DNA from: JBEAUL01 sp041161475
GTDB taxonomy: Bacteria > Pseudomonadota > Gammaproteobacteria > UBA6186 > Azoamicaceae
Assembly: GCA_041161475.1 (NCBI GenBank)
Contig: JBEAUL010000089.1
Location: 1-19,480 of the forward strand
DNA: 19,480 nucleotides
Direction: 5' to 3'
Numbering within the stretch: position 1 is the first letter of the stretch; each line of letters begins with the position of its first letter. The notes under the pieces were generated by a model that saw only the letters and a program-made list of their open reading frames with translations, did no database searches and had not been told where the DNA came from. Positions 8,692 through 14,196 of the stretch are shown here, one piece after another. Made by a program: the position numbers and the translations under genes.

Positions 8692-8777
8692 TGTTGGGTT
8701 ATCGATCGGATAACTGTGTGCCAGAAAAAGAAATTTAACTAACTTTTTGTTTCGATCGTATCTAAAGTCTATCCGAA

Positions 8778-8806
8778 ATTATACCGTTTGGCAGGCATTG
8801 AATCAA
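8778..8806 (-). promoter_or_regulatory. sigma70-type promoter of the glmU operon
   Basis: On the minus strand, TTGATT (8801-8806) and TATAAT (8778-8783) are separated by exactly 17 bases: a perfect -10 and a 4/6 -35 box at ideal spacing. Transcription would begin near 8771, leaving a leader of about 95 bases before glmU. The promoter lies just downstream of the preceding gene's stop at 8812, with no terminator between them, so some read-through from upstream is likely. Confidence 0.7.
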
Positions 8807-8811
8807 TCAGA

Positions 8812-9783
8812 TTAGGCTGGGTCTGTGCTGGATTGTTGGTAGCGATGATATCGCTGAAGATGAATTTGTTCTGTATTCTTGTCATCGTATAAAACCACAT
8901 TGATTTCGGAACCGATGGTATGCCTTATCATCAAAAAAAATCCGAGTGCCATTTGCAAAGGAAACAAGGCAGCGCCCAAATGCCCAATCCATTTTTGTAT
9001 ATCCAATTCGGTTAGCTGTTCTAAATCTGAGTGTTTTTGGATACAGCTAAACCACTCAAATGTGGTACGTAGTCGTGGACTGCGATTGGTAAGCCAGTAA
9101 GCAGGACCTTTGGTCAGGAGTGATTCTTGAATGGGGGATATTAACGCAAGAACAGGAGATTGCGCAGATAAGGCAATAAAGACAGCGCCCTCACCCAGTA
9201 AAGGTGCATCAGCATTGCCCTCTTTTCGGATAGAGCCATGATTTTTTTCAAAATCACGAATGGCTCTTATATTTATAAAAGAATCTACGCCCCCAAAAAT
9301 GAATCGTTCACATTCGCCTCGATGGAGTTTTGCTTGTCCAGATAAAAACGAGTGCATGAGGGGTTCATTTTCATGGATATATTCTATGGTTGGTTGCTTT
9401 TCTGTACTTAAGTGTCGAGTTTGATCCAAAATAAATTGTTCTATGATCTCAACCAGATGTGGGATGTATCGGGTACTTTTTTTATCAGGCAACACAATCG
9501 TGATGAAGCAGCTTGTAACCCGTTCATGCAGTTGTTCTGCCAATAAGGGCATGAGTGTTTGTTGTAGTAAAACAAGCATGCGTTCACTTGGCGTTTGGGC
9601 GATGGGTAAATCAGCAATAATACCCAGTTGTATGGGCACCAAGGAACCGGTTCGCTTTCCTGGGCTTAACAACTGGGGCACCGAAGTCGCGGAAATTTCT
9701 TTTTGTTTGAGGGCCGTAAAGACAACATCTAGGCCATTTCCCGCAGGTGTCAGGGCCTTGTACTGAAAAGAGGGAGGTGTCAT
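8812..9783 (-). CDS. beta-ketoacyl-synthase-like protein, T6SS-locus accessory type
   Basis: This 323-residue protein has a degenerate thiolase/KAS fold. The N-terminus (QYKALTPAGNGLDVVFTALK) resembles the opening of KAS-like proteins found in some type VI secretion loci, as does the SERMLVLLQQTLMPLL helix. The best match is GECERFIFGGVDSFINIRAI followed by APLLGEGAVFIAL, which follows the family's pattern of a GECE-x(3)-GGVDS core with a later PGEGA-like motif. No active-site Cys in a KAS context and no catalytic His pair are evident, so it is probably not a working condensing enzyme. The start ATG ending at 9783 overlaps the preceding stop as ATGA. A TTG three codons earlier is possible but less likely. 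The function of this family is not established; linkage to T6SS is from genomic association. No structural T6SS gene is in the window. Confidence 0.65.
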   Translation of the reverse strand: MTPPSFQYKALTPAGNGLDVVFTALKQKEISATSVPQLLSPGKRTGSLVPIQLGIIADLPIAQTPSERMLVLLQQTLMPLLAEQLHERVTSCFITIVLPDKKSTRYIPHLVEIIEQFILDQTRHLSTEKQPTIEYIHENEPLMHSFLSGQAKLHRGECERFIFGGVDSFINIRAIRDFEKNHGSIRKEGNADAPLLGEGAVFIALSAQSPVLALISPIQESLLTKGPAYWLTNRSPRLRTTFEWFSCIQKHSDLEQLTELDIQKWIGHLGAALFPLQMALGFFLMIRHTIGSEINVVLYDDKNTEQIHLQRYHRYQQSSTDPA

Positions 9784-10001
9784 TCCTCGCAATTGACTCG
9801 GACTTGCGTGGCGTTTAGCGTCATCGTTTGATTCGCTTCTATTTTAACGGTTTGGCCATTGAGTTGGAGTTCACCCGTAGGCAATAAACGTAAGGTGGCC
9901 TCTCCACAACGTAAGGTAATGCTGGTGCTTGACTCTAGTACAATTGGCTCAGCCTGTGTATTAGGCGTCGGTATGGTATAAACGGTCGCGTTTGTTTTCA
10001 T
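9780..10001 (-). CDS. small beta-repeat protein resembling the DUF6484 C-terminus
   Basis: This is a 73-residue protein. Its core (PIVLESSTSITLRCGEATLR, then LLPTGELQLNGQTVKI and MTLNATQVRVNC) has the alternating beta-strand rhythm and the LRCGEA-x-LxLxxxGxxxxxG signature of the C-terminal half of DUF6484 proteins. Those occur in type VI secretion loci next to KAS-like genes, and here the next gene is exactly such a protein, overlapping by 4 bases (ATGA). DUF6484 proteins are normally longer, so this is a reduced or truncated version. The ATG ending at 10001 has an AGGA site 6 bases upstream and is preferred over the ATG ending at 10016, which lacks one. The family call is by eye. Confidence 0.6.
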   Translation of the reverse strand: MKTNATVYTIPTPNTQAEPIVLESSTSITLRCGEATLRLLPTGELQLNGQTVKIEANQTMTLNATQVRVNCEE

Positions 10002-10019
10002 GCCGTATCCTACCATAAA

Positions 10020-10048
10020 ACATAAAATTTGTTCAAAATTTTTTATGT
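10020..10048 (-). repeat. AT-rich inverted repeat between the DsbA-like and DUF6484-like genes
   Basis: ACATAAAA (10020-10027) and TTTTATGT (10041-10048) are perfect 8-bp arms around a 13-base centre that itself contains TTT and AAA which can pair. It lies in the 63-base gap between two minus-strand genes. It could be a weak terminator or an operator, but the stem is all A/T apart from one pair, so its role is uncertain. Confidence 0.35.
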
Positions 10049-10064
10049 ATATTGAGATGTTATA

Positions 10065-10934
10065 CTAAACAGCCTCTTTTTCAACAGGTAATCGAATTAA
10101 GTGATTCAGTAGCTGAATAAACCGAGATTCACTGCCCACGTCAGGCACTGAGCAAAGAAAACTACCTGAAGAGGTATTAATAACGACAACGGGGCTTTCG
10201 GCAATGCGATAAGATAAACTCAGATCGTTACCTTGCTTGACCTGTCTCATAATGCCATTAGAATTATATATTTGCATAAATTTTTCACCAGAAATGCCGT
10301 GACTTTCCACAAAAGGCACCAATTCTTGGATGTCTGCAAGATTAATATGATTTTGATGGATGGCATCAAAAATTTCTTGATCAAGTGCTTCCGTTTTTCC
10401 TAATTTTTTTAAGGTATAAAATACTTTGGCTAAAATTTCCCAATTTTTATTAAACACCAAGGGATATCGATAATAGACCACAGAGTTTGGTTTTTGTGTT
10501 TCCCATTCATTCATCGGACGACTTAAACGGCTACACCAAAAACACCCATAATTAAAAAATTCAATGACTTGAATTTTACCCGGATCTTTCAGTATAAACT
10601 GTTGAATAAATGGGTTCTTGAGTATCTCAAACGGAATTTTTTTGTAATGCTTTCCTTCGATAAAGTCGATTTCTTCAGATGGTCCAGTCTCTTCTTCCGT
10701 GGCATAAGGCACTTGTTTTGCTTTTGCGATGGCTAAAGGAGGGCGAGAGAGCTTTTTGTCTGACCATTGTGGATCTAAGAAATGGTAATTTGATATGCGT
10801 GTAGAGGCAAATGAAAGACTGTAACAGGTGCTCACAAAAAAGAGGAGCAGTGTCTTAATGAGGATACGCAAACAAGGTGTTTGAATGTGATTTCGATTCA
10901 CTTTTGTGTTTGGGTCTTGACAGTCATTCTTCAT
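10065..10934 (-). CDS. exported DsbA-like thiol:disulfide oxidoreductase with CFWC site
   Basis: This is a thioredoxin-fold protein of the DsbA type, expected to handle disulfide bonds in the periplasm. Residues 22-43 form a signal peptide core (LRILIKTLLLFFVSTCYSLSFA) preceded by an unusually long polar N-region. The leader of the mature domain has the typical EGKHYKKIP. The active site is CFWC at residues 131-134, in the frame VIEFFNYGCFWCSRL, where classical DsbA has CPHC. The cis-proline loop ESPVVVINT and the NSNGI-x(3)-VKQG helix match DsbA. The ATG ending at 10934 has GAGG 9 bases upstream. A longer start at 10985 would overlap the cytochrome gene and is not preferred. It lies 31 bases after cytochrome c4, a partnership seen in other gammaproteobacteria. 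GCFWC also occurs in MsrA, but the rest is clearly DsbA. Confidence 0.87.
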   Translation of the reverse strand: MKNDCQDPNTKVNRNHIQTPCLRILIKTLLLFFVSTCYSLSFASTRISNYHFLDPQWSDKKLSRPPLAIAKAKQVPYATEEETGPSEEIDFIEGKHYKKIPFEILKNPFIQQFILKDPGKIQVIEFFNYGCFWCSRLSRPMNEWETQKPNSVVYYRYPLVFNKNWEILAKVFYTLKKLGKTEALDQEIFDAIHQNHINLADIQELVPFVESHGISGEKFMQIYNSNGIMRQVKQGNDLSLSYRIAESPVVVINTSSGSFLCSVPDVGSESRFIQLLNHLIRLPVEKEAV

Positions 10935-10965
10935 GGCGACAAACCTCATGTATCGTAAAAATAGA

Positions 10966-11637
10966 TTAACGTAGCCCAGAAACATAGTGGGCTACCGCTT
11001 CAATTTCTTCATCCGTCATTTTTTTAGCCATGTCACGCATCATCGCATTGGGATCGTTTTTTCGGGTATGGGTTTTAAATGCTTGCATTTGGGCAATAAT
11101 ATATTCGGGGTGTTGTCCGCTTAAAGCGGGGGCACTCATCAGGGCGTTTCCTTTGCCGTTCGCCCCGTGACAGGCACTACAAGCAGGTATACCTTCCTTT
11201 AAGATCCCTCCTCTATAAATTTGTTGTCCTAAGGCCAAAAATTGGGCAGGTACCTTACCCAGGGTAATATTTTGAGCAGCATAATAAGCTGCAATTTCTT
11301 TAATATCTTGCTCAGAAAGGTCTTGCACAAATCCCAACATAATGCCGTTGGGTCTTGGCCCCTCGGCTCCTTTTTTGAATTCTAGCATTTGTTTTACCAG
11401 GTATTTTTGGTGTTGTCCTGCTAACTTTGGATTGGTGGCCATTTCTGGTGGGCTATTACCGGTCTCTCCATGACAGCTTGCGCAGGCTTGCGTTTTGGGG
11501 TTCCCTACAGTAGCATTGGCTGTGATAGTGATTGGCGTTGCTGGAGCGAGTACGGGGTCGCTGAGTGCAGTGTTGCATCCAAGGCCGAATCCCATACATA
11601 GGCTTAAAAAGGTAAACCAAATTTGTTTGCTTGGCAT
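10966..11637 (-). CDS. dihaem cytochrome c4
   Basis: This is a periplasmic electron carrier with two class I cytochrome c domains. Haem-binding motifs are CASCH (residues 52-56) and CSACH (153-157). Met100 (NGIMLGF) and a Met in MMRDMAKKM (about 199-207) are candidate axial ligands. In other proteobacteria c4 passes electrons from the bc1 complex to terminal oxidases. An N-terminal export signal covers roughly residues 5-26; a Cys at position 21 makes a poor lipobox (GLGC), so a lipoprotein is possible but unproven. The ATG ending at 11637 has GGAG 9 bases upstream. An ATG at 11652 adds five residues and is less likely. At 223 residues it is slightly longer than typical c4 (about 190-210). 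It is divergent from engB and upstream of the DsbA-like gene. Confidence 0.94.
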   Translation of the reverse strand: MPSKQIWFTFLSLCMGFGLGCNTALSDPVLAPATPITITANATVGNPKTQACASCHGETGNSPPEMATNPKLAGQHQKYLVKQMLEFKKGAEGPRPNGIMLGFVQDLSEQDIKEIAAYYAAQNITLGKVPAQFLALGQQIYRGGILKEGIPACSACHGANGKGNALMSAPALSGQHPEYIIAQMQAFKTHTRKNDPNAMMRDMAKKMTDEEIEAVAHYVSGLR

Positions 11638-11751
11638 ATCGGCGTGCTCCATGAACTGCTTGACCCGTCAATGTTAAAAAGTGGCGTAATTTTACGTTTC
11701 CCGTTTAGTTAATTTACAACAAAAACCCGACCTTAAGGACAATCATACCGA

Positions 11752-12372
11752 ATGCAGGCCCTTAATTACAATCAAGCCCACTTTCTAACCAGTGCGGCGA
11801 ATAACGATCAATGCCCTAAAGACGAAGGTGCAGAAGTGGCTTTTTGTGGTCGATCGAATGCTGGAAAGTCTAGTGCGCTCAATGCATTAACGCAACAGAA
11901 GCGCTTGGCTAAAACAAGTAAAACGCCTGGTCGTACGCAGTTGTTAAATTTTTTTGGTATTGGTGATACCCCATATCGCTTGGTTGATTTACCAGGGTAT
12001 GGATTTGCCAAGGTGCCCCCTGCTATTCGACAACGCTGGGAAAAAACACTGGAAGCGTATTTTTTAACACGCCGATCGTTAAAAGGATTGATCTTGTTGA
12101 TGGACGTTAGGCATCCCTTAACAGAGATGGATTGGGAAATGGTTGAGTGGGCTACCTCATTGGATTTAAGCGTGCATATCTTACTTACAAAGGCAGATAA
12201 GCTAAAGCGAGGTGCTGCCAGCCAAGCATTGCTTGGAACACAAAAATTATTGAAAGCAGAAGCCACTCATCCAGACAAGGTGACGATTCAGTTATTCTCT
12301 GCAACCAATCGCCAAGGGATTGAAGAGGCTTACAAACAGTTGAACGCTTGGCTTGATATTGGCTCAAAATAA
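11752..12372 (+). CDS. engB: ribosome biogenesis GTP-binding protein EngB (YihA/YsxC)
   Basis: This GTPase is needed for large-subunit assembly and is essential in most bacteria. The G1 loop is GRSNAGKSS (about residues 34-42), G2 lies in KTPGRTQLLNFF, G3 is DLPGYG (about 81-86), G4 is TKADK (about 147-151) and G5 is SATN near 182. Length (206 residues) is normal. An in-frame TAA closes the frame 6 codons upstream, so the ATG at 11752 is the only good start. The AAGGA upstream is rather distant (about 12 bases). It is the only plus-strand gene between 1 and 17.8 kb. Confidence 0.97.
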   Translation: MQALNYNQAHFLTSAANNDQCPKDEGAEVAFCGRSNAGKSSALNALTQQKRLAKTSKTPGRTQLLNFFGIGDTPYRLVDLPGYGFAKVPPAIRQRWEKTLEAYFLTRRSLKGLILLMDVRHPLTEMDWEMVEWATSLDLSVHILLTKADKLKRGAASQALLGTQKLLKAEATHPDKVTIQLFSATNRQGIEEAYKQLNAWLDIGSK

Positions 12373-12422
12373 ATAAAAAAGCCCAGTGTTACTTTTCCAA
12401 TGAAGGTAAATAACACCGGGCT
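12368..12422. terminator. bidirectional intrinsic terminator between convergent genes
   Basis: The stem AGCCC-A-GTGTTA (12380-12391) pairs with TAACAC-C-GGGCT (12411-12422), 11 pairs with one mismatch around a 19-base loop. Read on the minus strand it is followed by a run TTTTTTATTTATTTT, which makes it a strong terminator for the 164-residue gene ending at 12471. On the plus strand it starts 8 bases after the engB stop, with a poorer U tract, and probably also ends engB. Confidence 0.85.
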
Positions 12423-12470
12423 GATATAAGCGTAATCGTCGTTTCTTTTTATGATATCGCGTGCTTAAAG

Positions 12471-12965
12471 TTAGGCTTGTAGCGAAACGGTAGCTGCGGG
12501 ACGAAGGTCACCTCCTGTTCGAGCTGCGATAGCCAAAGCTTTTAGGCCGTACCCTGTTGCATACACAAAATGCAAACCAGTTTGACCAACGCCATAGCCT
12601 GCGCCAGCTAATCCATAAGCGGTATCTTTCAGGGCAACTGCTGCATTGCCAAGATCGGTGCCTACTTTGCTGTATTGCTGAATAGCGCCTGCATAGATTT
12701 TATCTGATTCAGGGGTTTGCCCAGCGGTTCTGGTGATGGCATAGTTTGCTGTATCAACAGCAGCAACACCCAAATCGACAACCGCTTCTGCTGCGAAGGC
12801 AACCGTTTTAACTGCACCTAAAGTTGCTTTTGCTGCATGCTTTCCAGTAGTGACAACACTTTTCAGTGTTTCCCAACTTTCTTGGGTCGATTTTTTGACA
12901 GCCTGAAACCAAGCGCTTAAGCTTACTTTGTTTATCAGTTCTTTTGCGCGTTCAAGTCTACTCAT
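12471..12965 (-). CDS. hypothetical alanine/glycine-rich protein with an internal repeat
   Basis: This gene is not recognised. The 164-residue protein opens with a charged helix (MSRLERAKELINK), then residues 38-77 are alanine- and valine-rich amphipathic helix, and residues 104-150 are glycine/alanine-rich with small-residue spacing (GLAGAGYGVGQTG). Two segments look like duplicates: VDLGVAAVDTANYAI (63-77) and TDLGNAAVALKDTAYGL (103-119). There is no Sec signal and no clear-cut membrane span, although the helices could lie on or insert into membranes. The ATG ending at 12965 has AGAGG 9 bases upstream. The frame stays open to an ATG at 13049 but those 28 residues look non-coding. It has its own candidate promoter at 13102-13129 and terminator at 12368-12422, so it is a single-gene unit. 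Phasin-like or granule-binding roles are conceivable but unsupported. Confidence 0.8.
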   Translation of the reverse strand: MSRLERAKELINKVSLSAWFQAVKKSTQESWETLKSVVTTGKHAAKATLGAVKTVAFAAEAVVDLGVAAVDTANYAITRTAGQTPESDKIYAGAIQQYSKVGTDLGNAAVALKDTAYGLAGAGYGVGQTGLHFVYATGYGLKALAIAARTGGDLRPAATVSLQA

Positions 12966-13000
12966 ATTAACTTGCCTCTTGTTTATCATTATTATTAATT

Positions 13001-13015
13001 GCTGTTTATAACAGC
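13001..13015. repeat. short inverted repeat in the leader of the 164-residue gene
   Basis: GCTGTT and AACAGC form perfect 6-bp arms around 3 bases, 36 bases upstream of the start codon. In RNA it would form a small hairpin in the leader; as DNA it could be an operator half-site pair. It is too short to be confident. Confidence 0.3.
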
Positions 13016-13101
13016 GTTTATACTCACTAAATATGAAAAAATCTTCCATATTCAGCTAGTGGACTAAGTGTCTCAGATCTGCAAAAGAAAAGCAAGTAGG
13101 G

Positions 13102-13129
13102 ATTATGCCCTATAAGCTAAGAATGACAA
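13102..13129 (-). promoter_or_regulatory. candidate sigma70 promoter of the 164-residue gene
   Basis: On the minus strand TTGTCA (13124-13129) and CATAAT (13102-13107), each 5/6 to consensus, are 16 bases apart. The -10 box sits exactly in the centre of an inverted repeat TAGGG-N6-CCCTA (13097-13112), which could be an operator. The leader would be about 130 bases. Confidence 0.5.
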
Positions 13130-13169
13130 AAAAAACAGTGTAATTGCCTGTATTGGTTGAGCAAAACCC

Positions 13170-14132
13170 TTAAGTATTCAGTGCTTGTGGATTCACTAAA
13201 TGCTCAGTTTTTTGACCAAAAAAGAATTGAACCAAATTTTCGGCCGCCATCAGTGCCATATTGGTGCGTGTATCTTCGGTAGCACTGCCAATATGAGGCA
13301 ATAGCACTACCTGAGACAACTTTAATAAATCAGGATGAACCTTAGGCTCTTCTTCAAAAACATCTAAACCCGCACCCGCCAGTTTGCCCGCGATCAAAGC
13401 ATTTGCCAATGCGGCTTCTTCTACAATAGGGCCACGCGCAGTATTTATCAGAAAAGCGGTTTTTTTCATCTGAGACAAGCGTTGAGCGTTAATCAAATGA
13501 TGATTTTCTTGGGTATAAGGTAAGTGTAAGCTGATGATATCTGCCTTTTCTAGTAAAGTATCTAAAGACACATATTCATAAGGCTTTAATGCTTTATCAT
13601 GTCTGGCTGTATACATCACAGACATATTAAATGCAGTTGCTCTTTTGGCAACGGCAAGACCAATGCGACCCATGCCAACAATACCTAAGGTTTTCCCATT
13701 GATATCAAATCCGAGTAACAAATCGGGTGACCATCCTGTAAATTGACCTGAGCGAATAAAAGCATCGGATTCCACAACGCGTCTTGTGGTCGCCAGTATC
13801 AAGGCAAGGGTCAGATCAGCGGTCGCATCCGTTAACACGCCAGGGGTATAATAGACAGGAATTTTTCGATCGTTGGCCATACCGATGTCGATATTATTAT
13901 ACCCTACCGCATAATTAGAAATCACTTTTAAAGATGGACAGGATTCAATCACTGTTTTGTTCATGTTATCGGTAAGTAAGCATAAAACCCCGTCTTTATT
14001 TTGACAACTGTTTATCAATTCCTCTTGCGTTAATGTGCGTTTTTCTGGATTAATATCGACTTCAAAATAACGACGCAGTTTTTGAATAGCGGTTTCTGCT
14101 AATGGATAGGTTACAAAAATCTTAGGCTTCAT
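13170..14132 (-). CDS. D-2-hydroxyacid dehydrogenase, glyoxylate/hydroxypyruvate reductase type
   Basis: This 320-residue cytosolic oxidoreductase probably reduces glyoxylate or hydroxypyruvate with NAD(P)H. The substrate-domain signature NYAVGYNNIDI is at about residues 73-83 and PGVLTDATADLTLALILAT at about 95-113. The nucleotide-binding loop is GMGRIG near residue 154. The catalytic Arg is in NTARGPIVEE (near 230), the Glu in DVFEEEP and the His in LPHIGSAT (near 282). The closest functional pattern is the GyaR/GhrB group; substrate and cofactor preference cannot be settled from sequence, and related D-2-hydroxyacid reductases remain possible. AGGA lies 9 bases before the ATG. It is 64 bases downstream of polA and may be read with it. 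Confidence 0.9.
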   Translation of the reverse strand: MKPKIFVTYPLAETAIQKLRRYFEVDINPEKRTLTQEELINSCQNKDGVLCLLTDNMNKTVIESCPSLKVISNYAVGYNNIDIGMANDRKIPVYYTPGVLTDATADLTLALILATTRRVVESDAFIRSGQFTGWSPDLLLGFDINGKTLGIVGMGRIGLAVAKRATAFNMSVMYTARHDKALKPYEYVSLDTLLEKADIISLHLPYTQENHHLINAQRLSQMKKTAFLINTARGPIVEEAALANALIAGKLAGAGLDVFEEEPKVHPDLLKLSQVVLLPHIGSATEDTRTNMALMAAENLVQFFFGQKTEHLVNPQALNT

Positions 14133-14196
14133 GCCAATTTTTCCTATAGTTTCAACGGGTGATTAAAACAATGTTGCATCAAAAGTGTAACACATA

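Noticed and set aside
11685..11696. A 12-base palindrome CGTAA-TT-TTACG between engB and cytochrome c4
   Set aside because: It could be an operator for the divergent pair, but a few such palindromes are expected by chance and no clear promoter overlaps it.
11808..12266. A 152-codon minus-strand open frame antisense to engB
   Set aside because: It mirrors the GTPase motifs of engB on the other strand and has no protein family features.
12966..13049. N-terminal extension of the 164-residue protein to an ATG at 13049
   Set aside because: The 28 extra residues are atypical, and the internal ATG has a good AGAGG site; the extension also covers the predicted leader.
13130..13160. T-run with a 4-bp stem downstream of the dehydrogenase gene as a possible terminator
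   Set aside because: The stem ACAG/CTGT is too short to be a convincing intrinsic terminator.
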